Shown here piece by piece: positions 12,501-22,255 of a stretch of 64,000 bases of DNA. The stretch comes from Pseudo-nitzschia pungens (taxonomy: Eukaryota; Bacillariophyta; Bacillariophyceae; Bacillariales; Bacillariaceae). The position numbers and the translations under genes were made by a program. The first letter of the stretch is position 1; every line of letters starts with the position of its first letter. The stretch lies in assembly GCA_037355855.1 (NCBI GenBank), contig CM074760.1:4828501-4892500 (forward strand). Direction: 5' to 3'. The notes beneath the pieces are model-generated. The model searched no databases, was not told the DNA's origin, and was given only the letters and a program-made list of their open reading frames with translations.

Positions 12501-12780
12501 CGCCCCAGCTGAGCTCCCGTTTGACTATTTTGAATCCCTGGATGGCAAGTACGGTGCTATTCAACGTCAGCCCGAACATGAAGGTGTCACTCGCTACGGC
12601 TCCAGGAAGGTCCAATTTCAAGCTGCAAGTGGGGGAAGTGAGCGTGTGCAAGTGCAATCCACATTGCATCCTGAATTTGAAGCGTTTGAAGCCCTGGAGG
12701 CCACCATGAGTGGGGGGCACAGTGACAGTGACAGTGAAGATGATTTGGACATCGAGATGTATGAAGATGCCAACCGATGA
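9547..12780 (+). CDS. Copia gag-protease-integrase polyprotein
   Basis: About 1077 aa from the first ATG. The order is a charged N terminus, an acidic Asp/Ser tract (about 9785-9900), the gag core, a CCHC knuckle (CYYCQGENHKAFQC), a Gly/Asn linker and a second knuckle (CSICGKQHPTEKC). Then come the aspartic protease motif DSGATSH and integrase with the HHCC zinc site (HRLLGH, CEDC). The integrase catalytic D, D and E appear to lie in FLDMASVKK, IRCDPAGKN and QQNSVAETA. Gag packages the RNA, protease cleaves the polyprotein and integrase inserts the cDNA. The frame ends with TGA after an acidic stretch, and RT continues in a shifted frame. Confidence 0.93.
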   Translation: MEDIQLRAELRERGRRQLADAQRRREERSRERNQRDLEEEELSIEDPNEEGLAAELAAVDQRIGATTDQRSGVGADDPSNSSDDDDDDDDESSSDDSSESDYDSEESDSSDSDSSDSNMPYTKVPKLSNAGDVDFEGWFQQFLAHASRSKYEGFVTSKQHPDLPSDGYSVSHESMTPEQRKAMRKHIKAINDLCTAFQNNKTGLAIIEKSKLDTGVTEEQNTINKKNWPQGRVHRIFDELFKLYRRTDTSDRIQLDKDRRAIKMGALDHPKEIFEQIYGLIQKYQHKTIQPTNEELFATLLHAIPPYLVITITNQLNELKEKPGVNDYEIWERLERTATNLYSSVVVLKGRGASSNARDMSLIGADAFRDPRDQWTSKIICYYCQGENHKAFQCPRRQAGLPRIQPGDNSSNIGGNNGGNNGVNNGGSGGGNRRRNGNGGAVCSICGKQHPTEKCWEDERNKDKRPRNWKSSLKRDMQGAAMSMNHNNVQCDFILASIMLPSLQTKIALQLWNTQQSGEDAPKGFDLLYDDNVFVFDSGATSHSSNSLRGAINLHNNSTTITTQSGDMQSCTVGDLFCEKLDNKGKFQNRMMLSNVSFNPKFAFNLFSANVAMESGWSAEGSKCKGWTLKKGNMELRFDITVPTLTSCVWVGYFRRLEDTQGLEVNAAAVGDVTGPGVKMSINQAHRLLGHANERKVQATAQALKWIIKEGPLQPCEDCAKAKAKRKVFPIINTHQVAGQPGGRLFLDMASVKKPQDGSPFIAKPNFRMIVDEYSGCRFVQFFKHKDDMVEPTCELIHHWNVKGLQVQRIRCDPAGKNEALEDRMKSAAWKIPADFEYTSVDTPQQNSVAETAIYTTVCRAMALCSHAQVPRKYRYRMFPLAVHCAVQVDRLVVTKVNGVWATKHEHFSGKLPPYTHHLRVFGEAGVVRRKRKTSPKTNYRGKTYMFAGYCPNKPGDCYLMYHPESNTMTETRDVLWLNRQYFANAPAELPFDYFESLDGKYGAIQRQPEHEGVTRYGSRKVQFQAASGGSERVQVQSTLHPEFEAFEALEATMSGGHSDSDSEDDLDIEMYEDANR

Positions 12781-14785
12781 AGATGCAGATGATGATGAAG
12801 AGGATGCAGAGGAGGCCGGAGACACACCAGTTTCAATCCTCCGAACATCCAGATTTGGCAGAGTGGTGAGAGACCCAAGGCATTCCAAGTCCAACGCCAT
12901 GTATGAATATGCTGGATATGCATGCGCGTGGACCCCAGCAGAAGCCAAGTTCCATAAGGACATGACCAGTTTGAACGAACTAAACCTACTCAATGTGTCC
13001 CTACCAAGCAAGGATGCAGGTATGAATGAGCTCGCGCTTGTCGGTGCAACCGGAACTGCATTTAAGAATACTGATGAGCTGAGAACTATGAATTATCAAG
13101 AGTCCATGGCAAGCCCTATGCGAGAGGCATTTGAGAAAGGTATTGATGCAGAGCATGACAAGATGGTGAAGTATGGAGTGTTTCAGGAAGTGGATGAAAA
13201 GGATGTTCCACCCGGAACCAAGCTGATGGATACTACATGGGCCAACAAGATGAAGCCAGATGGCACTGTGAGATGCCGAAATGCTGTGAGAGGATTCAAG
13301 CAAGTTGATGGCAAACATTTTGACTCCCAGGACAAGTCAGCGCCCGTTGTAAGTGATATCACAATCAGACTGTGCATGATTCTAATGGTGATGGCCAACT
13401 GGATGGCATATATTGTGGATGTTGAAGGCGCTTTCCTAAATGGAAGATTTCAGAATGGAGAGCAGATTTTCACCAAGGTTCCAGAAGGATATCAGAAGTA
13501 TTACCCATCCTATGTTGTTCTCAAGCTGATGAAGACTTTGTATGGTACAGTCCAAGCCGCCATGCAATTCTGGAGAGAAGCACGGCAAGCAATGTCAGCA
13601 ATGAGAATGGAAAGGTGCAAAGCAGACCCATGCTTGTTTTTCAAGTGGATTGAAGGCAAGCTCCTTTTGATGTTGGTGTGGGTAGATGATTTTTGCATTA
13701 TGGGTCCTGATGAAGAGGTGCTGAGGCACAAAGAGCAACTGAAGAAACTCTTTGAGTGTAAGGACGTTGGAGAAATGGATGAGTATGTGGGTTGCCATGT
13801 TGAGCGCGATCGGAAGAAAAGGACTATGCATTTGACACAACCCGTGAAGATCAAGAGATTTTCTGATGAGTTTCAGCTGGATGAGTGCAGAGGCAATCCT
13901 GTCACTCCAGCTGAACCTGGTTCTGTATTGAAGCAAGAGGGAGAAGGCCCGACAGATGCTGTGCTGTCAAAGGAAGAGCAGACTACCTACAGATCTGGTA
14001 CAGCCATTCTCCTGCACATGATGAGATGGACCAGAATTGAGACGCAGAATGCGGTCAGGGAACTGTCTAGGTTCATGACGACTGCAAGGAAGTCTCACAT
14101 GAAGGCACTGAAGAGAGTGATGAAATACTGTGTTGGTACAGCCAAGAGAGGTTTGACATTGGCCCCATTTGGTAAGTGGGACGGTACCAAGGATTTTGTG
14201 TTTGAACTGATTGGAATGAGTGATTCAGAATATGCCAAAGATGAATCAAGACACAGTGTGAATGGCTGGAGCACCTGGCTGAATGGTGCAAACCTGTCTG
14301 CAAGATCCAGGATGATGCCAATCATAGCCTTGTCTGTTATGGAAGCAGAGCTGTATTCAGCAATTCAGTGTGTTCAGGATATGTTGTATGCGTGGCGTGT
14401 GATGATGTGTCTGGGGCTTGCAATCAAGCTCCCGATGGTGTTGTATGTTGACAACAAAGGAGCAGTTGATTTTTGCAACAATTGGTCTGTTGCTGGAAGA
14501 ACAAGACACATTGAAGTCAAACAGTATTTTCTGAGAGAGCTAAAGGAAATGGGTTTGGTGAGAGTCAAGTGGAAAGAGGGTGATGACATGACGAGTGATA
14601 TCTTCACCAAGAACCTACCAGGTATGTTGTTTGAGAAGCATGGCTCCAAGTTTTATGGCAAGGATGAATATTATGAGAAGGCGAATGAACCCAAGCAACC
14701 AACCAGAGATGTCAGTGGAGTATCTGTTCAGGCAAAGGAAGCCTGCGATGAGTACACTGCATTCTGGAGCAGTATGGTTGATTAG
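12710..14785 (+). CDS. Copia reverse transcriptase-RNase H
   Basis: About 691 aa, overlapping ORF1 by 71 bp in a different frame. RT motifs include YIVDVEGAFLNG and the catalytic MLVWVDDFCIMG (WVDD in place of YVDD). RNase H follows with GMSDSEYAKD, SVMEAELYS, YVDNKGAVDF and the C-terminal KWKEGDDMTSDIFTKNL. The product makes cDNA from the element RNA. The Asp/Glu-rich linker after integrase runs from ORF1 into ORF2 at about 12760-12785, so translation needs a programmed shift or this copy has an indel. The given start is only the edge of the open frame. It ends with TAG, 27 bp before the 3' LTR. Confidence 0.92.
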   Translation: MGGTVTVTVKMIWTSRCMKMPTDEDADDDEEDAEEAGDTPVSILRTSRFGRVVRDPRHSKSNAMYEYAGYACAWTPAEAKFHKDMTSLNELNLLNVSLPSKDAGMNELALVGATGTAFKNTDELRTMNYQESMASPMREAFEKGIDAEHDKMVKYGVFQEVDEKDVPPGTKLMDTTWANKMKPDGTVRCRNAVRGFKQVDGKHFDSQDKSAPVVSDITIRLCMILMVMANWMAYIVDVEGAFLNGRFQNGEQIFTKVPEGYQKYYPSYVVLKLMKTLYGTVQAAMQFWREARQAMSAMRMERCKADPCLFFKWIEGKLLLMLVWVDDFCIMGPDEEVLRHKEQLKKLFECKDVGEMDEYVGCHVERDRKKRTMHLTQPVKIKRFSDEFQLDECRGNPVTPAEPGSVLKQEGEGPTDAVLSKEEQTTYRSGTAILLHMMRWTRIETQNAVRELSRFMTTARKSHMKALKRVMKYCVGTAKRGLTLAPFGKWDGTKDFVFELIGMSDSEYAKDESRHSVNGWSTWLNGANLSARSRMMPIIALSVMEAELYSAIQCVQDMLYAWRVMMCLGLAIKLPMVLYVDNKGAVDFCNNWSVAGRTRHIEVKQYFLRELKEMGLVRVKWKEGDDMTSDIFTKNLPGMLFEKHGSKFYGKDEYYEKANEPKQPTRDVSGVSVQAKEACDEYTAFWSSMVD

Positions 14786-14800
14786 ACAAGTAAGTTCCAA

Positions 14801-14811
14801 GCAGGGGAGAG
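14801..14811 (+). promoter_or_regulatory. Polypurine tract of the Copia element
   Basis: GCAGGGGAGAG abuts the first base of the 3' LTR, the expected place for the plus-strand primer of reverse transcription. Confidence 0.75.
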
Positions 14812-15224
14812 TGTTTGGACGTGACCTTCAGTCGTGCTTGAAACAGTGACTTGATCGATTGACATGCATGATTGAGAGGAAAGGAAAATTACCTTCTACC
14901 GGTCCAAACATTCCCAAGAACTAAAAATAAAAGGTTAAGTACCGAGTCCACAAGAGGTTAAGTGTAATTCCACAGAAGCCAGTACACAAATGTGTGGGGG
15001 CTTGGAATGGATGGACCGGAACAAAGAAACCAATAAATAACACGAGAATGCATGTAAGAAAATGAGAAATAACACGAGAATACGTGTGACCGAGAAACAA
15101 AATTTAGTGAATTAGAAAATTAGAGTGGATTCATTTCTGCTCACAATTAAAGTAAGCAAAACATTAAAACAACAAAATCCCCAAACTTGTACAAAATCTA
15201 CCGACTCTACGAGCCCTCCAAACA
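14812..15224 (+). repeat. 3' LTR of the Copia element
   Basis: 413 bp, matches the 5' LTR base for base as far as I could check, and is followed by the target duplication CGACC. Confidence 0.95.
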
Positions 15225-15711
15225 CGACCAGATCTATTCTAACTACCTTTGGGCTCAGTCAGTTAGACCTTAGGCTTGTAGTTCTACAGGGAGTCGCTCA
15301 GCAAGGAGCAGGATATAAGTATCAAGGTATTCAAATCGGAGTTAAACTAAAGATGTGAGGACAGCAAGCTTGTCGAGGATTCGACGTTGCTGTCTTGTTA
15401 GTGCTACCCAGGGGTCATAATAGGAGGGGGTCCGACACGATGCGCGCTTCAGTACAAAAACTTCGTTCAAATCTGGAAAAAAAAAATTACCTATGCGTGG
15501 CACAAACAGCAAAAAGAGTACAGCCCCAACAACCCCAACCCCAACAATCATGTGTTAATGATTTGTCTTCATCATGCAAAATTAATTCAAGAGCCAGTAA
15601 TAATGATAAAAATGTCAGTTTAGGGGGTAGATTGGAAAATGGCGCACTCCGAGTATCACCGGGGGAAGGTTCCGGATTCCAGTTTTCTGTTTCTTCTATA
15701 TATGGATAGTA

Positions 15712-16792
15712 TTAAATTGTAACCGTGACACGATCCACTCCATACGCGCGGAGCTGTGATTGTCCAGCCACATCAAATTCATGAGTGTGTGTGGATTCGC
15801 GAAGTTTGAGGAACTCAAAGTAGGCAGCTCTTCCATCGCAGGTGCTGGTGTGACTCTGGACACAGGTGTAGGAAAGGTCAGAGCGAAAGACTCGAAGTAA
15901 GAGGACCCAAAAGAATTTACATTGTTTGTCGAACAATTTCTTTCCAAATGGGGTAAGAATGGAATGGTCCCAGTCAGGGTCAAGGAAGGTGTCGACATCA
16001 ACATCGTATTCAGCCAGCTGGGCACGAAATCCAGTGACCCAGGTTTCAAAACGGGCGTCATTTTTATAAACATTGAAAACAGTGACGTCATGGGATCGTT
16101 TGCTCCATTGTTCAAACTTGACTTGGTCTTCGCTTTTAGAGGTCCTGAGAGTGGAAGGGGAAACGGAGCTGGGGGAAGGAACAGATGACCGAGGAGGACA
16201 CATGATAGTACCATCGTCGAGATTGTCAACAAAAGCATCAAATGCGTCAGCCGTGTAAAGAGTGACATCACGATAAGGTTGTTTCGAGGCGTTGAGGTGG
16301 TCACGGAATTTGACAAATTAAAGCAGTTGGATAGAGGTGAAAGGGGGAAGGTCAAAGTAGTTGTTGCGAGTATCACGGTACTGGAGTTGGTTGACAATGG
16401 GCGCAGTCAATCGAATGAATTTTCGCCATGTGGTAATGCCAGAAGCAATGAGAGCATTACAGAGTAAGGATTGCGGATCACTGACGTCAAACAGTGCAGC
16501 AAGGGCACAGGCACAATGATGATCGAAAGTGTGTGGTAAGGTTGCTGGCAGCCCTTGGGAGTGGGCTGGCGGCGGTATCATCAGGTGTGCTTTCAGTTGG
16601 GGTGTTGTTGGTGGGGGCATCAGCGATTGCTGTGTCTGCGGGAGGCTCAGCGGACATGTTGTCGGATTCGTCAGAGGCCATTGGGCAATCAAAAAGAGAA
16701 TGGGATGCAGTGATAATAGACCGGAGGTCTCTGTATTGATCTTGGTAGGATGGGGGAAAGGGAGCGCTTTGTCGGGTGCGTCGACGAGGCAT
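15712..16792 (-). pseudogene. Broken Copia gag
   Basis: Reading starts at MPRRRTRQSAPF (16792) and continues through a Thr/Pro-rich N terminus. It goes on with a segment ending PPFTSIQLL (16318), then shifts frame to a part containing FEQWSKRSHDVTVFNVYKND and FFWVLLLRVFRSDL, the layout of diatom Copia gag. At about 15750 the frame runs into LTR sequence, so protease, integrase and RT are missing. At least one frameshift is visible near 16320. The sequence upstream (16800-17500) is the leader or LTR block of the same family. Confidence 0.65.
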
Positions 16793-17795
16793 AAAGGAAT
16801 TGTCTGAAATTCGAAAGAATAAGATCCAGGAACAGGGAGTTTATATGCCAGGGGGAATACAGAGGTTATTGCAGCTGTATTTGGGAACTCAGTGGAGGTT
16901 ATATATTGCTGAGCGCTGTGTTGTTGTCGTGCGAAAACACCATTGTTGTTCGTAAACGCCGTTGTCGTCGGAAAACACCGTTGAAACACCGTAGTTATTC
17001 GAAAGCGTCGTTGTCGATTGAAAATACCGTTAAAACAGCAGTTGCTGAGCACTGGATTGTATTGAGGGACGTTGTTGTTGTTCGAAAATACTGTTGTTGA
17101 TTGAAAAACGCCGTTATCACTCGAAAACGCCGTTGTCAGTTCGAAAAAACGCTGTTGTCGTTCAAAAACACGGTTTGTGTGGTGTGGATAAATCCGAGAA
17201 AGGTGTATCCGGCAAGGGAACAGGGGTATATTTGCCTGGTGGATACAAAGGGGGATACAGCTGTATTCGGAGAACACAGATCTATCAGTGGAAGGTTATA
17301 TGTTGCTGCGTCGTTCGAAAACACCGTTGTTTGCGCAAAAACGCCGTTGTTGTTCGAAATGTCGTGTGGGCGCTGTGGTTGTGGAGCACCGTTATAGGCG
17401 CTGAAGCTTGGGAACACCTTTGTAGTTCGAACACCGTTGTAGTTCAAAACACCGTTGTGGTTCCAAAAGCGCCGTAGCAGCAATAACAGAGGCACGTCGT
17501 GTCGGGACGGCGAAATGGGTGTGGCAGCAGCAGTAAGAATTTTAAAAAAATCCTTTCTCCGTCAATTCTTGGAGTTTGAAGATGCCGTTTGTATGATTAT
17601 ATCCGCAATAACAAGGAGAATAAGAATACTTGGAACGGCTTTGCAACAGGGAGCTTGGGGATCCAGTATAAAATTATTCCTGTAACAACGACGTTTCGTC
17701 CTTTCGGTCTTCGGTCGTTGTTGTTTTCTTGTTGTTCTGCGATGTTTGTAGATCTCCAGCTTTGCAAGCTTAAAATAAGCTTGCGACTGTTAATC

Positions 17796-18002
17796 TATTA
17801 AAATGTAGCTGAAACAGGGTTTAAGCTGATAGGTCTTAAGGCAAGCTTGGAGATATACAGCATGAGCAAGGGCGTGCAAACCGGTTGAGGTGCCAGTCTG
17901 TTCTATAGATAGTCTCGGATTCAGTACTGGAAACCCTGTAGAAAACTATTTTGCGCATGGTGCGCATATGGAGTGGATCGTGTCACGGTTACAATTTAAT
18001 AC
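17796..18002 (+). repeat. LTR fragment, plus copy, internally deleted
   Basis: Same LTR family as 3860-20415 and 21289-21712: begins tattaaaatgtagctg and ends ttacaatttaata, but lacks the middle (a jump at about 17922 after gtctcggattca). Confidence 0.7.
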
Positions 18003-18366
18003 TACAGGGTTTCCAGTACTGCTTGTAAACAAGCAGCAAACACAACAAGACAGCAACGTCGATTCCCCGACAAGATTGCTGTCATCACTTCTTTAGTTTA
18101 ACTCTGATTTGAATACCTTGATACCTACATCCTGCTCCCTGAGCAACTTCCTGTAGAACTACAAGCCTAAGGTCTAACTGACTGTGCCAAGTGGTAGTTA
18201 GAATAGATCTGACCAATTGTCTTCCCCTTTGGTCGTAGCGGTGATCTGAGACTATCGATAGAACAGACCGGCACCTCAACCGGTTTGCATACTTTTGCCA
18301 TTACAACCAACAATATCTCCAAGCTTGCTCCTTATTCCCTGAGCTAAGTTCAGCTACATTTTAACA
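18003..18366 (-). repeat. LTR fragment, minus copy
   Basis: Reverse-orientation copy of the TGTTAAAATGTAGCTG LTR, nearly identical to 21289-21712 but missing its last about 60 bp, where it meets the plus copy head to head. Confidence 0.75.
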
Positions 18367-19431
18367 GATTAACAGTCGCAAGCTTATTGTAAGCTTGCAA
18401 AGCTGGAGATCTACAAACGCCGCAGAACAACAAGAAAACAACAACGACGGAAGACCGAAAGGACGAAACGACGTTGTTACAGGAATAATTTTATACTGGA
18501 TCCCCAAGCTACCTGTTACAAAGCCGTTCCAGGTATTATTAATCTCCTTGTTAGTGCGGATGTAACCATACAAATGGCATCTTCAAACTCCAAGAATTGA
18601 CGGAGAAAGAATTTTTTAAAAGTTCTTACTTCTGCTGCTGCTACTCCCGACACAACGTGCCCCTGTTATTGCTGCTACGGCGTTTTGCTGCTACAGCGTT
18701 TAGTAACAACCGCAAAACAACAAACACCACCACATCCACACGAACAACAGCGTTTCAAACCACAACGGCGTTTCGAGCCAAACAACAACGACGTTTCGAA
18801 CAACCACGGCGTTTTGCGCAAATAACGGCGTTTCGACGACGCACAAACATATAACCTCCCACTGATAGATCTGTGTTCTCCGAATACAGCTGTATTCCCC
18901 TTTGTATCCACCAGGCAATTATATCCACCAGGCAAATATACCCCTGTTCCCTTGCGGGATACACCTTTCTCGGATTTATCCACACCACACGAACGTTGTT
19001 TTCGAACGACAACAACGGCAGTTTTTCCAACGACAACAACGTCCCTCACCAATACAGCGCTCAGCAATATATAACCTTCACTGAGTTCCTGAATACAACT
19101 GCAATAACACCTGTATTCTCCCAGGCATATAAACTCTCTATTCCTGGATCTTATCCTATCTCTGGATACTGGATCCTACACCACCGAGAAGACACCTACG
19201 TCCCGACAACAGCGACAATTCCTTTATGCCTCGTCGACGCACCCGACAAAGCGCTCCCTTCCCCCCATCCTACCAAGATCAATACAGAGACCTCCGGTCT
19301 ATTATCACTGCATCCCATTCTCTTTTTGATTCGTCCAATGGCCCCTGACGCATCCCACAACATGTCCGCTGAGCCCCCCGCAGACACGGCAATCGCTGAT
19401 GCCTCCACCACCACCACAGCTACATTTTAAC

Positions 19432-20234
19432 AGATAGAGGAGCGCTGGAGGTCCAGTTGCTTAAGACTGAGTGGAACCATTCCAACCAGAGGTGCCATTT
19501 ACACTCAGTATGCCGTGTTATAAGTGATTTTCATGTGAATTCTAGTATTTCTAGACTCGGGATTAAACAAGAGAAACTATCACCCGGCGCGTGGCGTGCC
19601 AAAATTATCTAAGCCTCATATAAGCCGATCTTGTAAAAATTCGAGTCCCGTTGAAAAAACGTCACTCTTTTCTGTTGAAAATAGGTGATAAAGTGAGGTT
19701 GATAATGGTTGGATTATCAACACTTTCATAGAACCTCCTTTGGGCGCATAGACTAAAAGACCACTATCTAAAGGGCTGTGGTGGTGCGCTGGTCTGAGAA
19801 GATTCTGCAGAAATTTTGAAAATTCCTACGCTGGGTCCCAAGTGACAGGTTTTTTGCTGGGACGGGCTCTCAAATAATTTTTGAATGAAATCAATCATAT
19901 GTTTCATACCTAGTAAGGGTATCTTCCGCAAAAAAAGCCTAAAAATGGCCTTCAACTTTGTATCAGTAATAGATGACTTTAGACACATCATTCAAAACCT
20001 GACTTTTATTGAATATTCTTGTTTAAAACACTTTAAACTATAATGTAGGTATTTGAAATAAAGATTAGGATTGATTTTTGATTGAGTTGTTACTATCTGA
20101 AGTTAAGGTATTTTAACTAGTGTTTGTTAGTTAAAAACAAATTTAAAAAAAATGAGGGTACTCTTTTTGCTATTTGTGCCACGCATAGGTAATTTTTTTT
20201 CGTGCAGTGTCGCACCCCCCTATTATGACCCCTG
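19432..20234. other. Right subterminal part of the hAT-like element
   Basis: About 800 bp with no gene I can support. It includes the right TIR region (about 20155-20234). Confidence 0.5.
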
Positions 20235-20415
20235 GTGCTACCAGGTTTTCTGCTTGCTGTTCATGTACAAATAGTACTGTATTTTGTTGTGTCTGTACAA
20301 GCAGTACTGGAACCCAGTAGAAAACTATATTCGTGCACGATATGCAAATGGAAAATATGTAACGTGCGACTGGATTGAATCCAGTCATGAATCGTGTTAC
20401 GGTTACAATTTAACA

Positions 20416-21288
20416 AAGCCGATTGGAATAAATAATCGTTAGTTGGGGGTCTCTCGAAAGAAAATAATCAACATCGGCATCATCTAGCACTAACCTATCT
20501 ACCTATCTTCCTCTGTATGGGGTTTGTCAACCGGATGAATACAACAAAAATGGAACAAGAGGAGCGCGTCGCTTCTCGGGCAAATTGGGTAGCGAAAAAA
20601 TTCTTTCCCGATCAATCCCCGGAGTTTGAGGACCGGAGTGGTACCGTTGTGTCCGCAAAAAGAAGGAGAAGATTAATCTCTGGTACGCCTTGCTGTAGAT
20701 CTTTTGAAAGTCCTTTTTCGTGACTATTAACACTGTGGCGTCGGTGTCGAGTTTTCTTTTTTTTTGGTAACGATGATCGTACGTGTTGTCCTCGCAATAA
20801 CTTCAAGATCTCCAAAGTTGCAAGTGTAACAAAGGCTTGCGACTGTCAATCTACTGACAAGGAATCGAACGTGGCGGTTTACTGATGGATCCAAACACAG
20901 AAATAAACAGCAACACGGAGAGCTGGGTACGCGACCGCTGTATGGTAGATGTATGTGTTTGGTGCCGACTCGACTTTTTTTTTACTGTTGTATCCACTAG
21001 TACGGCGACTCACTACCTTGTCGGCAAAGTCAGTTGGAAGTGAGGTATTGAATAAATCAAAGGCTTCCAGAGAGCAGATGGAGGTGGATAATCGAAGTCA
21101 AAGTTATGGAGGTGAGGAGAAGAAGGTTGCTTCCCAAGGAGTCGAGTTCTAACAGTCCTATCTTCGCGCTGCTGCTGTCTGTTTTCATCAGGACAGTACC
21201 GGTACGCTACTTCTGTACAGCACAAAGTAGAGTTTAAACTTGGATTCTCGTACGATACAACAAGAAGATACTGTGTAAAACTATCAGG
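20416..21288. other. Diverged retrotransposon leader, no gene
   Basis: Bases 20560-20900 keep the order of phrases seen at 3590-3900 (attctttc-cgatcaat-ggagtttg, then caagatctcca and gcttgcgactgtcaatct), but strongly diverged. They look like an old copy of the same LTR or leader type. The rest shows nothing recognisable. Confidence 0.4.
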
Positions 21289-21712
21289 TATTAAATTGTA
21301 ACCGTGACACGATCCACTCCATACGCGCACCATGCGCAAAACAGTTTTCTACAGGGTTTCCAGTACTGCTTGTAAACAAGCAGCAAACACAACAAGACAG
21401 CAACGTCGATTCCCCGACAAGATTGCTGTCATCACTTCTTTAGTTTAACTCTGATTTGAATAACTTGATACCTACATCCTGCTCCCTGAGCAACTTCCTG
21501 TAGAACTACAAGCCTAGGATCTAACTGACTGTGCCAAGTGGTAGTTAGAATAGATCTGACCAACTGTCTTCCCCTTTGGTCGTAGCGGTGATCTGAGACT
21601 ATCGATAGAACAGACCGGCACCTCAACCGGTTTGCATGCTTTGCCACTACAACCAACAATATCTCCAAGCTTGCTCCTTATTCCCTGAGCTAAGTTCAGC
21701 TACATTTTAACA
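21289..21712 (-). repeat. Complete LTR copy, minus strand
   Basis: Most complete uninterrupted copy (424 bp) of the TGTTAAAATGTAGCTG LTR. It runs on the minus strand from 21712 to 21289 and ends ttacaatttaata. No convincing 5-bp duplication flanks it. Confidence 0.75.
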
Positions 21713-21791
21713 TTGGGAGTGCTTCATGTATGGTTCTATATACGAGCTAGTAGGGGGCCGTAGGTTCAAGTCCCTTGACGGACAATCTGTT

Positions 21792-22100
21792 CGTCCGAAA
21801 ACTGGTTCGCGACCCATCGCGACCAATCGCGACCCGATCGCGACCCAATCGCGACTTGTCTAAAAAAAATTCGACCCCAATTTTTTATTTCACAACCTCT
21901 TTTCTATTATTCTCAACTTTTTTCCATTATTCTCAACCACATTTCTCCCTTTTCTCAACTCCCCCAACGTGTCGACGGAAATGTTCTCTTCTTGACCCTG
22001 ACATTCAGTCCCTCTTCACATTTTCATTCCATTTTTACACATTTGACACACTTGACTCAACACAACAAATAATTTTAAATCCAATTTACCTCAATCACAC
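21792..22100 (+). repeat. Left terminal and subterminal repeat of a transposase-bearing element
   Basis: Starts CGTCCGAAAACTGGTTCGCG, followed by five iterations of TCGCGACC-type motifs. It then continues with a segment that matches the reverse complement of 8930-9130 (the right end of the 4468-9174 transposon), including tttttatttcacaacct. I could not find the matching right end after the transposase gene. Confidence 0.75.
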
Positions 22101-22255
22101 CAAAGTGTTACGTCGTGCACCTTTGTGAACTTTTTTTTTCAGTGGTGTCACATCACATACCGGTACCCCAGGTAAGAATCATATCACAAAAACACACACC
22201 ACCATGCCGAAAGCTTCCTTGTCGAAAGCTTCGTCGGACCCAAGGCACTTTGCCA

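Larger units (their letters stand above)
4011..15224 (+). mobile_element. Full-length Ty1/Copia retrotransposon
   Basis: Direct 413-bp LTRs at 4011-4423 and 14812-15224 are identical as far as I could compare them by eye. Each begins TGTTTGGA and ends TCCAAACA. The element is flanked by the 5-bp duplication CGACC (4006-4010 and 15225-15229). It encodes gag-protease-integrase (ORF1) and reverse transcriptase-RNase H (ORF2). Without the 4.7-kb transposon in its leader it would be about 6.5 kb, normal for a Copia element. The LTR identity and intact TSD point to a recent insertion. Confidence 0.95.
16480..19430. repeat. Large inverted duplication of LTR-leader-gag start
   Basis: The left arm (about 16600-17795 on the plus strand) is mirrored by about 18367-19430. 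Both contain the leader block with GTTGTT/AACAAC iterations and the first gag codons (MPRRRTR; the right-arm copy is read from about 19226). The right arm ends abruptly at a tacattttaaca LTR end near 19432. The centre is a head-to-head pair of LTR fragments meeting at 18002/18003. Confidence 0.7.
15409..20234. mobile_element. hAT-like DNA transposon, non-autonomous, 4.8 kb
   Basis: Terminal inverted repeats start CAGGGGTCATAATAGG at 15409, with the complement ending at 20234. The similarity continues inward for about 100 bp (tacctatgcgtggcacaaa at both ends). An exact 8-bp target duplication GTGCTACC flanks it (15401-15408, 20235-20242). CAGGG-type ends with an 8-bp TSD are the signature of hAT elements. 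No hAT transposase is visible. The cargo is a broken Copia gag plus inverted LTR and leader repeats. The short element at 25234-25962 shares its termini. Confidence 0.85.
3860..20415 (+). mobile_element. LTR split into three pieces by two later insertions
   Basis: An LTR-like sequence starting TGTTAAAATG and ending ATTTAACA occurs in pieces at 3860-4010, 15230-15408 and 20243-20415, about 500 bp in all. The pieces join exactly when the Copia element (TSD CGACC) and the hAT-like element (TSD GTGCTACC) are removed. The joined order matches the uninterrupted minus-strand copy at 21289-21712. No TSD of the LTR itself was found, so it may be the edge of a larger decayed element. Confidence 0.75.

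Noticed and set aside
21740..21785. tRNA gene or tRNA-derived SINE (ggttcaagtcc)
   Set aside because: A B-box-like string is present, but T-arm and acceptor pairing fail and no A box is placed correctly.
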